DNA of 64,000 bases from Umbilicaria muhlenbergii (lineage: Eukaryota > Ascomycota > Lecanoromycetes > Umbilicariales > Umbilicariaceae): contig KK106981.1 in the NCBI GenBank assembly GCA_000611775.1, positions 627,592 through 691,591 on the forward strand, in the 5' to 3' direction. The notes under the pieces are model-generated. The model saw only the letters and a list, made by a program, of their open reading frames with translations, was not told the origin of the DNA and searched no databases. Both the position numbers and the translations under genes were made by a program. This document shows, one piece after another, positions 12,613 to 24,600 of this stretch (its first letter is position 1; each line of letters starts with the position of its first letter).

Positions 12613-13592
12613 CATCAGCAATTTAACAAGTTAACTCTGAGTTAGTTTTTAGCACTTTGAGCGCTCTGAGCTTCTGATCTCATGTCCCAGCTAACAGCCG
12701 CTCTTAGCACCCTTTGAGCGCTTTGAGCTCAACCTTAAATCTTGAGCGGAACATCAAAATTTTGTGATAAAAAAACAGTTATTAAAACAATTGTTTAAAC
12801 AAGTACACACACAGTGTTATAATAACAGTAAAACTTATAATAAGTAAACTTTTGCTAAAATTCACTTTTCTGCAATAAAAAATCATGATTTGTTGAGTCT
12901 GAAAGCACTGTATAAGTGTTGAGTTCTGAACATTTAAAGAACTTCAAGATTTTCATCACTTAAAAATTTACACACTTTAATAACTTTTGCAACTCAACAG
13001 ATATGAAGAAACTTTCAATGCATAAATTATAAAAAACAGTATTATCTATTAATGTTAAATTAAAAGTTTCTTCATAACTGCTATTGTTGTTAAGTTATAT
13101 TTAATTCAAGTTTTCAATAGCGAAAAATCTTTCAAAAAAAGTCACATACTTTGAATAACTATTGCGCTTTTATACTTATAATATAACTTTCAGGTTATAA
13201 GTTGTAGAGAATAAGCTGTTTAAGAGTTTTCTGATACAAAGTTTCTTTTTATGTGTTGTTGTTATTGAGTTATTCAAAAAGTCATTAAAAATCTGTTTAT
13301 TAATGTTGTAATTTTCATCACTGAAAGTTTGAAATCAATATAACTTTTTAACAACAACAGTTATAAAAAAACTTCAAGTTATAAAACTGTTTAATAGCTT
13401 CTTCTCTACAACTTATAAACTGAAAATTATATCATAAGTATAAAAGCGCAATAGTTATTCAAAGTATATGACTTTTTTTGAAAGATTTTTCGCTATTGAA
13501 AACTTGAAATTTACTGCTCAGAGAGTGCTCTGAGCGCATAAAGTACTATTAACTAAAACCTTATTTTTGAGCGGGCTGCCAAGTTGTGGATG
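12613..13592. mobile_element. Palindromic MITE, copy 1 (in element B)
   Basis: 980 bases homologous, in inverted orientation, to 19549-20668. Its ends are terminal inverted repeats starting CATCAGCAATTTA on one side and CATCCACAACTTGG (read inward) on the other, each continuing into a GCGCTCTGAGC-like block. The interior holds a second palindrome: about 13110-13225 is the reverse complement of about 13385-13505. No coding capacity. The TA duplication seen for copy 2 is not visible here (flanks TTATAA and AAGGTC), perhaps through mutation. Confidence 0.75.
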
Positions 13593-16500
13593 AAGGTCTT
13601 AATAAAATCTGTAAAACCTCTTGAGGAAAATCAGGAAAGAGTGTTTTTATGATGTCAATTAAATCTTTTTAAATCACTTCTTCCTACGCTCTTTTAATTT
13701 GTTGTTAAAGGTTGCATGCATTTTTCACACATCTTTTAAGTTCTTTTTTGACACTCATTGATCATATTCTTCTAATCAACTCTTTCATCTCACTTTGTAC
13801 AGGATTTCATTCCTGAATTTTCAGTGATTTAAAATCTCTTCAACTTCATATTCTTCTTCATTGTTAATTAGCTTTGAAGGTGACAGTAATGATTCAAAGT
13901 CATCACTGACTCTGCACTGATATGACTTCAGGTAAGAGACGTGAAAGACATTATGAATTTAATAAATGAGCAGTAAAGTTAACTTGTAAGCTTGCTTCCT
14001 TATCAAGTCTTCAACCTGAAATGATTTAATAAATTTGTGAGACAGTTTCTTGCTCAAGCGCTTCTGTCATAAGTTCTTCATGAATAACATTATCAAGTCT
14101 CTCACATTATAGGTCTTGAGTTTATGTTTGACATCATAATATTTTGCCTGAGAATTAATTATATTTTCTCATCATTGTGACAGCGCTTCCTGTATGTCAT
14201 GAAATCATTTCACTTAATTTTTAACTGTGAGTACTTCTTCTTTCTTGAAGTCATCCTCAACTTTGAATCTTACTTTCAGATGATAAGCATACATGACATA
14301 AAAAGAGCTGCACTTTATTGATGCTTGCATTTCATTGTTGTAAGTGAATTCTGTTAAAGATAAAAGATTCATTCAGTTGTCCTGTTCATCTGAGTAATAA
14401 CAGTGAAGATAATGTTTCAAGATTTAATTCTGTCATTCTGTCTGTTCATCTGTTTGCAGATGAAAGACAGTGCTTAGCTGATGCTTCATCCTTAAATAGT
14501 AGCACATTTTCAATCAGAAAGTGCTTGTGAAAACTGATCCTCAATCAGAGACAGCCCCTTTCAGTACATTGAATCAGCATATTATTTTCTCATAAAACAA
14601 GTCAGTCAACTCTGTTGTCATAACTGTTTTCATGATTTGAATATACTGAGTCATTTTTGTATACTGATTTATAATCATTAAGATCACATCATACATGCAA
14701 CCTCTGCACTTACTTGATGACAAGTCAGTGATAAAATTCATGATGACTTGCTGTCATGATTCTTCTGACTGAGGCAGCGCCTGTAACTCATCATAGAGAT
14801 GATGTTTAAGCACTTTCATCCTTTGACAGATGTCACATGACACAACATAATCTTTGACATCTTGACTCATATCAATTTAATAATATTTGCAGTTAATTAA
14901 TTCAAGGGTTCTTTCTATCCTGAAATGCTCTGTCAAGGCATCATCATGATGATGTTTCAAGATCTCTGCTCTTACTGACTTTTCTTTCAGAATGTATATT
15001 TGTTCCTCATGAAACAGAAGGCCTTCAGAGTTAAATCTTCAAGAACTTTCAGCTTTAGCCTTGCACTTCACTGATGTACAGTCAGTGTTGCATGTCACTT
15101 CTACAAATGAATCATCATTTTGTAGAGTTTAAATCAAATCTCTTAAGAATAAACTCAGGCTTTCATCAGCTGTTTCATGAATAACAAGATCTCTTATCAT
15201 CACATGTGAAATGAGTTGTTTGCAATCAACAGTTTCAGTGACAGGGTTAAGCTGTTTCACAGTTACATCACAGTTGTCATGAGTAAATGTTTTGCTGTCA
15301 CTCCTTCAGCATTTTTTCTGAAGTTTGAGGTTTTTAATTCTGATCATTCTCCTCACCCCTGTGAGCAACTGCCTCACAATAGGGGCATATTCAGGTGAGA
15401 ATACATTCATAAGAGTGATTAACTTTCTCTGAAGTGTTGAGAGTAATTTCTTCATAATTTCACTCATTTCTTCAACATCTCTATAGTCTGATCACCTTGA
15501 TGACGCATCAGCAGGGTTGATCTTTTCAGACTGATGCAGGATATTGAAATCAAAAGCAGTGAACTTCATTGCTCATCATGCTTGCCTGTCATTCAATTCC
15601 TTCATGTTCATAAATCCTCATAAATTATTATGATCAGTCAATACCTCTATGATATGACAACTGCCTTCAAGGTAGTGTCATCAGTGTTTAAACATTATAA
15701 TGATGACAAGGAGCTCCTGATCATGAGTTTCATATCAAATCTTTGAAGGAGACAGCTTTCTCAATTAAAATACAACTGAATGTCACTGCTTATTATTCAA
15801 CAGCTGAGACAGGATGTCAGTGAGTTTAATGATTAACACATCAATTTTCACCTGTATCTGTAACTTCAGATTAAAGTGAATCAGGATAAATGCTGTTGTA
15901 AAGATCTCACAAAGGTGATTAAACACCTTTTTTGCATCACTTGAGAATTCAAAAGACTTAAACTTCTTTTCATCCTTGCTATCTTTCATAAAGTTTGTCA
16001 AGGGGGCTGCAACTTGTGAATAGCACTTAATAAAGTGTTTATAAAAGTTCACAAAGCTCAGAAAGACTTGTACTTCTTGAAAAGTCCTTGATATTGATCA
16101 GTTCTGTATGATATTCACTCATCACAGATTCATGACTACGCCTTCAGTTGTGATAATAAACTTTAGGAATTTCACCTTGATAATGAAGAATTCACACTTC
16201 TTAAGGTTCATATAAAGTTGAAATCAACAGAGTCAGTTTAACACCTGCTTAACATGCTCTCAGTGTTGCGCTGATGATTCTGAGTATATAAGAATATCAT
16301 CTAAATAGATAATACAAAAGACATTCACAAGCTCTGTTAATGCTTGATTGATGTAAATCTGAAACATAGCTGAAGCATTAATTAATCTGAAAGGCATGAT
16401 CATATACTCAAAGTGACTGTAACACATGTGAAACACTGTTTTCCACTCATCACCCTCTTTAATGCAGATACAGTGATAGGCGTCCTTCAAATTTAGCTTC

Positions 16501-18681
16501 ATAAATAGCTTGACTTCATTAAGCTGATTCAACATTTCACTTATAAGAGGTAACAGGTGCCTGTTCTTGATGATCATCTTGTTCAACTTTTAATAATTAA
16601 CACATAACTGCAGTCCTTCATCTTTTTTTGAAACAAAAAGGATGAGTGCTCCTGCAGGGCTCATGAAATGATGAATTTAACCTTTCATTAAGATATCATT
16701 CAAGTATTCTCATAGCACCTTTAATTCAGTATTGAAGAGGTTATACAAAGGGTCATAAGATGAATCTGTGTCATTCAAGTTAATTGCATGATCACTGATC
16801 TTATGAGGTGAAAGGAGGTCAGCATTCTCTGTTAAAAACACATCTGCATAATCAACATACTCCTCAGGTAAAGCTTGTGTTATTTTAATGCTTTGTATGC
16901 ACACCTCTGATGCAGCATCATCACTCAGACTGACTCATATCATGATGTAGACAGCAAGGTGGTCTTGAATCTTTCTTGCAAATTCATCAGGTGACTGTAA
17001 CTTGATAGACTGCTCTTTAATGTTGAAGCGCCACGCCTTCATTCTGCAGTTGATTCACACATGTTCAGTCTTTAATGCAGAGAGTTCAAGGATAAGGGGT
17101 GATCCTGATTTATTTAATGCATAAAACACATGTTCACCTTCATGAGATTGTCTTCAACTGTCAGTAAGCTGATAATGCACATGATAAGCACTGAAGCAGT
17201 AAGCCTTCTGATTATTTAAGAATTAAGATTGAGACAACAAGCCCTTCATACAAGTCAATTGATACTCAATAATGAAATGTTGTAAAATCACATTGACTTC
17301 AGCTCCTGTGTTCAATAAGGCTTGCATGAGTATGACATCATCATTGTGAAGAACTTGTTCATCAACAATTAAATTAAACTCTGAGGCTACTTTTGTTCAG
17401 CACTTCAGCAGCATGAAGTTTTTACTGAAGCATTTTCATTTTTTGATGCTGAAACAGCTGCAACTGAGGTCTTATTCAGGTTTAAGTTTTTCACAGGCTG
17501 TGAATAATCAGAGGAATAATGTCTCTTTTGATTACAATTTCAACAAGTCACGTGTGATAAGTCCTTTGTTTCAGGAGCCTTCACTGATTCACTTTCACAT
17601 TTATTATCTCACTTGCTCTTCATCTTGCCCTCACTGAGCTTATGATCCTTATTCTCTGCAAGCTTTGATGATGACTCAGGTTTGCAGCTGAAGGTAACTG
17701 TTGTATTAAAATTTGCTTTTGATTTCATGATGCCTCTTAAACATAGATTATTCTTCAGGTGTGCAGTCAAAGTGATGATTTCCTTTCAAGTTGTGAGTAA
17801 GTCTTGATAATTCATCAAGACTGCACAGACCTCAGACTTCAATTTTGTGAAGAAGTGAGTCCTCATGTGCTCTTCACTGTAAGGAGGTAACTGAGCTTTC
17901 AAGGTGCTTAAATAATTATTGAAAGCTTGAACTGATTAATGAGGTAATTAAACAGCATTATTATACAGCTGAGTGATGTGAAGTTGATGATTCACAGGGT
18001 CCTCAATAATGTTGAGCAGGAATTTCATAAAATCATCTTAAGTAACAGTGAAATAATCTTTAATCTCATCATCTTGCAGTCACGTCTCCTTTGATTCACT
18101 CTTTAAATATTACATGACATAAATCACCTTATCCTCCTCATGAGGGAAATTAACTGAGTTAAAACAGAAGGTATTTCTTGCATCTCACATTTAATTCAGA
18201 TGCTCTTTCATGTTCTTATCATGATATAACAGCAACTCCTTTGCCTGAATCCTTGATCATACATTTCATATTGACAGTGTTTCATCAGCGTGGCGCTTGC
18301 TCATTATGAACTCAGTGTTCATAAAGTCAAGGAATCTCTCAGCTGAGGTATTAACATGAGTAGCAGGATCTTTGAGTAGGTTGACTTTTAATGTTAAAAC
18401 TTTTATTCAGAGTTATTGCAGCTCTTGTTGCTTAAGAAGTTCATCTCACTGTCATCTCACTTGCATGATCTCATTATTAATGTTGTGCACTGTTTCACCT
18501 GAGGATCCTCCACTCATGAGGTTCACTTCACTGATGTCAGAGGAAATGAGTGATGTTTCATGATCATTTTGTTGATTCTTCATCATCATGTCTCATTCTG
18601 CTTCAGAAGTTTAACATAATTGGTTTCAAGTCTGCATCTTATCTCAGGTCATCACTCTTTGAAAGGTAAAGTTATTAAAAC
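13593..18681 (-). pseudogene. Element B gag-pol remains
   Basis: Minus strand. gag lies at about 18650-17400, with a zinc knuckle around 17548-17506 whose last Cys reads Tyr. Protease follows near 17300. RT lies between 16904 and about 16200, and its open segment 16586-16260 keeps the catalytic YLDDILIYS box and a Trp in GDEW. RNase H remains lie near 16050-15500 and integrase remains near 15100-14000. Several segments stay open over 60-110 codons, so B looks slightly less decayed than A1. Stops are mainly TGA. Assigned to Ty3/gypsy because RT-RNase H precede integrase. Confidence 0.8.
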
Positions 18682-18909
18682 TGTAAGATTATAACATCTC
18701 TTACTAGAAAGGGAAGTATAATTGAGGTATGTGACAGCATGAGATATAAATGTATAAAAGTTATATGATCCTAATTATATAAAACTAATAACTAAGGAAT
18801 CAAGGTGAGATCAAGCAGTGCAGAGTTTTCATGTGATTCATTAATGCTGTCAAGTCACTGATAGAGCGCATGCCTTATGCAAGTTTCAAATTATCATTAA
18901 CTTGTGACA
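18682..18909 (-). repeat. 5' LTR of B
   Basis: 228 bases, partner of 11133-11360, followed by the ATTTC target duplication. Confidence 0.9.
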
Positions 18910-18914
18910 ATTTC

Positions 18915-21405
18915 TTAATCTTTTCATCTGCTTTAGCAAGATCTCTCATGAACTGTTGAGTCTTTTTACAGTAAACATCAAATGACATGTCCTCATCAGT
19001 GACATAAATTTTCATTTGAACTTGAAGTGAGTTATATAACTTATCTTGAATTTCCTCTTTTCACTGATTCATTGACATCTTCACTGAGTTCATCAGTCAT
19101 AGAAACTCTGACTGAAACATGTTAAAGTTCTTAAGATAAAACATTTTGAACTTCTTCAACTGCTTTCATGCCTTCAAGTGATGATCTGAATTCTTGAAGA
19201 TGTTCTTCAGGTACTGAATAATTTTCTCAACATAAATCTCTCTTCCTGACTGAGCCTTTAATCATGAATAAAGGTGTTCAGCAGTCTTGCTGTCAACTCA
19301 CATCTTGATGTAAATCACTTTAACATGTTCAGCTTCATCTTGATCTGACTGATTGAATCAATCATCATTGATTAATAACTTGCTCTTTATCTGATCATCT
19401 CATACTCAGAATGTGAGCTTAAGATCATCATTTAAAATTAATGAATCTGAAAACTTCATTGAATACTTCTTCATTGCATCATTCATGTTTAATTTAAGTG
19501 TGTCTTCTCTTGACTGCTCTGCTTCAGAATTATTAAGTTGTTAAGTTACATCCACAACTTGGCAGCCCGCTCAAAAATAAGATTTTAGTTAATAGTACTT
19601 TATGCGCTCAGAGCACTCTCTGAGCAGTAAATGAGCTCATACAAATCTTACACTTTAAATAACTATTATACCTTCATGAATAATAAAAAACTTTTTATTG
19701 AAAAGTTTTAGATCTCTTTATTCTGTACACTTTACAAACTAAAGATTTCTTCATAAGTTTTAATTTGCAATAGTTATGAATTAAAAAACTTCTAACTAAT
19801 TATAAATATATTAGCATATTGAATAACTATTGCGCTTTTATACTTATAATATAACTTTCAGTTTATAAGTTGTAGAGAATAAGCTGTTTAAGAGTTTTCT
19901 TATACAAAGTTTCTTTTTATGTGTTGTTGTTGTTGAGTTATTCAAAAAGTCATTAAAAGTCTGTTTATTAATGTTGTAATTTTCGTCACTGAAAGTTTGA
20001 AATCAATGTAACTTTTTAACAACAACAGTTATAAAAAAACTTTAAGTTATAGAACTGTTTAATAGCTTCTTCTCTACAACTTATAAACTAAAAGTTATAT
20101 CATAAGTATAAAAGCGCAATAGTTATTCAAAGTATGTGACTTTTTTTGAAAGATTTTTCGCTATTAAAAACTTGAATTAAATATAACTTAACAACAACAG
20201 CAGTTATGAAGAAACTTTTAATTTAACATTAATAAAAAATACTATTCTTTATAACTTATGCATTGAAAGTTTCTTCATATCTGTTGAGGTGCAAAAGTTA
20301 TTAAAGTGTGTAAATTTTTAAATGATGATAATCTTGAAGTTCTTTAAATATTCAGAACTCAACACTTATACAGTGCTTTCAGACTCAACAAATCATGATT
20401 TTTTATTGCAGAAAAGTGAATTTTAGCAAAAGTTTACTTATTATAAGTTTTACTGTTATTATAACACTGTGTGTGTACTTGTTTAAACAATTGTTTTAAT
20501 AACTGTTTTTTTATCACAAAATTTTGATGTTCCGCTCAAGATTTAAGGTTGAGCTCAAAGCGCTCAAAGGGTGCTAAGAGCAGCTGTTAACTGAAACATG
20601 AGATCAGAAGCTCAGAGCGCTCAAAGTGCTAAAAACTAACTCAGAGTTAACTTGCTAAATTGTTGATGTAATTTCAACACATTCTGTTTCAGTTCTTGTT
20701 TCTCAGTTGTTAACTTCTTTATCTGAGAGTTTTTTTAATTATTCTGTTTTTTTAGATTCTGTATCTGTGCCTTGTATGAATCTCTCTGATTTAGTGTTTT
20801 CAACATTAAACAGCAGATGTTCTTCAGATCATGTGTTACTCATCATTATAAGTTTTCAGAGATCACTTCATCTTAAGAGTTCATCTTTATGATGTTTATT
20901 ATTTCTGATCTCTCATGATCATCTGACTGTCCTTCAGTCAAGGATAATTTTTCAAATTAAGAAGAGATCCCTTCCTCTCAATGTGATTTAATCATGATTT
21001 CTTCAGTGCTTCAGACATCTACTCTTAATGTTGAGATTATTCAGTTCAGAACCTTGCTTTTTCAACTGCCTTTACTGCAGTTGTCTGTGCTTACAAATAA
21101 ATCTTTAAAAGCACTTACATATTGCAGGACTTTCTGTTTATTGTAACTGCTTCTCACAGTTATCTGTCATCATGACAGAGTACTTCTTAATCATTCATTG
21201 CTTACTTCTTGCAGGACTTGAGAATTGATTGTTGATAATTAATTAATGAATTTAAGATGTTCTAGAAACCTCTTGATCACTTGATAAATTATGAGTTAAG
21301 ACATTTGATGATGTTGAGGAAGAATTTTCTCATTAATATACATGTTTATTTCAGCTGGTATTCTGTCACCTTCAGAGGTTGAAAAGAGTGTAGGTACTTT
21401 TCTAA
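18915..21405 (-). pseudogene. A1 gag and leader, interrupted by a MITE
   Basis: On the minus strand the A1 leader occupies about 21405-20885 (reverse complement of 5950-6489). The gag start lies at about 20885-20671 (reverse complement of about 21620-21815 in A2). The MITE follows at 20668-19549 and gag continues 19546-18915. Joining the two gag parts across the MITE with one TA removed aligns base for base with A2 around 21810-21840, so A2 provides the empty site. The gag product would be a nucleocapsid precursor; stops are spread throughout. Confidence 0.8.
19549..20668. mobile_element. Palindromic MITE, copy 2 (in A1 gag), TA target site
   Basis: 1120 bases with the same terminal inverted repeats as copy 1 (CATCCACAACTTGG at the left, CATCAACAATTTAG read inward from the right). 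It is flanked by TA at 19547-19548 and 20669-20670. Comparison with the uninterrupted A2 sequence shows a single TA at the target, so this insertion duplicated TA, as Tc1/mariner-type elements do. The centre contains a nested inverted repeat. Non-autonomous: no transposase frame. Confidence 0.85.
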
Positions 21406-21612
21406 TGTTACAGTTAATTATTTCACTTCATAAACAGACTTAAAACTGTTGCAAGAGATGAATTATTTAAACTTAAAAAAGTACAAAGAAGGAAGCAGTC
21501 TTGTGAGTGCAGTCATGACATAAATATCAGAGTGTCAAGACACACTAGTCTCAATTTAGTTTAACATCAGGTAGTTCAATATTCATCAGTGTCAGTTGAT
21601 CATGTCATAACA
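21406..21612 (-). repeat. 5' LTR of A1
   Basis: 207 bases, TGTTACAG...CATAACA on the plus strand, followed by the TGAGG duplication at 21613-21617. Confidence 0.9.
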
Positions 21613-21617
21613 TGAGG

Positions 21618-24600
21618 TGACCTCTGAAAACTTACAGTGATGAGCAGCACATGATTCAGAGAATATCTGTCATTTAATGTTGAAGATGCTAAATCAGAGA
21701 GATTCATACAAGGCACAAATACAAGATCTAAAAGAACAGAATAATCAGAAAAACTCTCAGATAAAAAAGTTAACAACTGAGAAACAAGAATTAAAACAGA
21801 ATGTGTTGAAGTTAACCTGATAACTTAATAATTCTGAAGCAGAGCAGTCAAGAGAAGGCACATTTAAATTAAATATGAATAACACAATGAAAAAGCATTC
21901 AGTGAAGTTTTCAGATTCATTAATTCTGAATGATGATCTTAAGCTCATGTTTCAGGTATGAGATGATCAGATGAAGAGCAAGTTATTAATCAATGATGAT
22001 TGATTTAATCAATCAGATCAAGATGAAGCTGAACATGTCAGAGTGATCTACATCAAGATGTGAGTTGACAGCAAGGCTGCTGAACACTTTTATTCATGAC
22101 TGAAGGCTCAGTCAGGAAGAGAGATTTATGTTGAAGAGATTATTCAATATCTGAAGAACATCTTTGAGAATTCAGATCATCACTTGAAGACATGAAAGCA
22201 GCTGAAGAAGTTCAAGATGTCTTATCTTGAGAATTTTAACATGTTTCAGTCAGAGTTTCTATGACTGATGAACTCAATGAAAATATCAATGAATCAGTGA
22301 AGAGAGGAAATTCATGACAAGTTATACAACTTACTTCAAGTTTAAATGAAAATCTATGTTGCTGATGAAGACATGTCATTTGACACTTATTATAAAAAGG
22401 CTTAACAGTTCATGAGAGATCTTGTTAAAGTGAGTGAAAGAATCAAGGAATGAAAGGATCAGCAGAAGCTACAAAGAAAATAATCAACTTTTAAATTTAA
22501 AAAGAAGATAATCATCATAATCACTGCTGTTGCATGAGAAGTAATCAGATTAATGTTAATTAACATAACTTGTTACATTTATAATAAAAAAAAACACCTG
22601 ATGAGGGATTGTTCTGATAAGTTAAAGAAAGTCAAGGCAAAGGCTGTAAACTCTGATCATTCAGATTCAGAAAATGAGCTACTCTAGGTGAAGTCTTCAC
22701 TTTAAAGTCAACAGAAGAAGCAAAGATAAGTAAAATGAAAATGTTAAACATTTTAAAGAGGTCATCATTAACCTGAGATTATCAACTTGCAGTCAACAAC
22801 TTAATCATAAGAGTAGCAGCTCTGCTAAACACTGATGCTGCTGAAAAGACTTTCATTCACAAGAAGCACTTTAAATTTGTGAAAAAACATCTGCAGTTAT
22901 ACATCAGGACAGCACAGAGGTTAATTCTTTTAACAAGATATAATAATTAAAATGCTGAGATAATCTTCAGAGCATTTACAGCAAATTTAATGATTAACAG
23001 GAAATGAATCTCTACTCATTTCTTATTTTGTGACATCAGCAGGCATGATGTTCTGATCAAGAGGAAATGATTCAAGAAGATTAAAATATTAATTGATTAC
23101 TTCAATTAAAAGCTGATTTGACCTGAGGAGGCTCAATATCAGGCAAGCAAGAACTTAATGATATCAAGATGAAAATTATAATTATCAGAAGTTAAATCAG
23201 AACATTAAATAAATGCTGAATAATATAATAATCTGCATGAGGCAGCAACATTGACTCAGATCTTAAGAAAAGTAAAAAGAGATGAAATTATAATGACATT
23301 TAACAAAGCTGATCCTGAGGATACTGAACATTCAACAAGATTAAATGAGTGAAAGAAAAAGTTTATTAAACTGCTTAAAAAGTCAGTCCTGCAGCTACAG
23401 GCACAACCAAAGACATGAAGAATTCAACAGCAGATTAACATCAATGAGATAAAAAAACAGCTGAATAAAAAGAAAGATTCAATGAACCACATGAATAATT
23501 TAATGAATGAAGGTTAAAGTTCATTAAATGTAAAGAAATCAAAGAATCATAAACCTCCTCTTTATCAAGAAGTGAATATTACACTTCTGAAAGTGAGAAA
23601 CTTTCTACACAATGTCAGAAGAAAAGAGATGATTATCAGCATCATTAACATTCATGAGGTTAATTACTTAATAAAAAACTGAAGGAACTCCTGTCTGCTG
23701 CTGTAAAATAAAATGAAACTGAATCAGAGAGTAAAGGAAAAATTACCTCATCAGTATTAAAAGTTTGTGAAGGTTTTCAGCAAGATGACATCAGATCAGC
23801 TGCCTCTACATAAGAAAAAAGTGAATCATGATATCATCTTGAAAGATGAAAACAACCTGACCTCAAGCTTCTTATACAACATGTCACTGAAGCAGTTAAA
23901 GTTAATCAAGATTTACTTTGAAGATCATTTGAAAAAAAGTTTCATAATCCTTAATGATGCTTCTTACATGTCATCAGTTCTCTTTGCAAAGAAACCTGAA
24001 GAGGGGTGATGTTTTTGCATTAATTATCAAAAGCTCAATATAATCATTAAGAAGGATAAGTACCTCTTGTCTTTAATTGAAGAGACTTTAACATGACTGA
24101 TTAAAGCAAAGGTTTTTATCAAGCTGAATGTTAAGCAGGTGTTTTACTGAATATAAATGAAAAAGTCTGTTGAGAATTTAATCACCTTTTGAATGAGGTA
24201 TAAATCTTATAAATATAAGGTTTTATCTTTCAGTCTTTACAACAGACCCGCCTTCTTTCAGAGGTATATTAATGATGTTTTATTCAATTACCTGAATGAT
24301 TTCTGCACAGTTTATGTAGATGATATTTTAATCTACTCAGAGGATTCATTGAAACATGACACTCAAGTTAAAAAGATGCTTCAACACCTTAAGAAAGCAG
24401 ATCTACAAGTGAACATAAAGAAGAATGAATTCAACATTTAATTTATCAAGTTTCTGAGCTTCATCATCAGCATTGAAGATATTATAATGAATTTAAATAA
24501 AGTTTCTGTCATCAAGAATTAATTGTTATTAAAATTAATCAAGAAAATTCAGTCCTTCCTGAGATTCTGCAACTTTTATTATTATTCATTAAAAAAATGA

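Larger units (their letters stand above)
11133..18909 (-). mobile_element. LTR retrotransposon B (Ty3/gypsy-like), inserted in A1 gag
   Basis: Bounded by 228-base direct LTRs (11133-11360 and 18682-18909) and a perfect 5-base duplication ATTTC (11128-11132 and 18910-18914). The gag frame of A1 continues on either side, as shown by alignment to A2 near 22400-22480. Order on the minus strand: LTR, gag with zinc knuckle, protease, RT, RNase H, integrase, about 1.25 kb of extra DNA carrying an opposite-strand reading frame, LTR. A 980-base MITE is inserted near its 3' end. Native length is about 6.8 kb. Confidence 0.9.
6490..21612 (-). mobile_element. LTR retrotransposon A1, same family as A2, inserted antiparallel in A2
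   Basis: Two 207-base LTRs in reverse orientation (6490-6696 and 21406-21612) enclose a minus-strand element with leader, gag and pol. The perfect 5-base duplication TGAGG lies at 6485-6489 and 21613-21617, placing the insertion in the leader of A2. A1 is itself interrupted by element B (11133-18909) and by a palindromic MITE (19549-20668). Without these it is about 6.2 kb, matching A2. Because A1 and A2 are related and opposed, the region forms long inverted repeats; for example 5950-6489 is the reverse complement of about 20885-21405. Confidence 0.9.
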
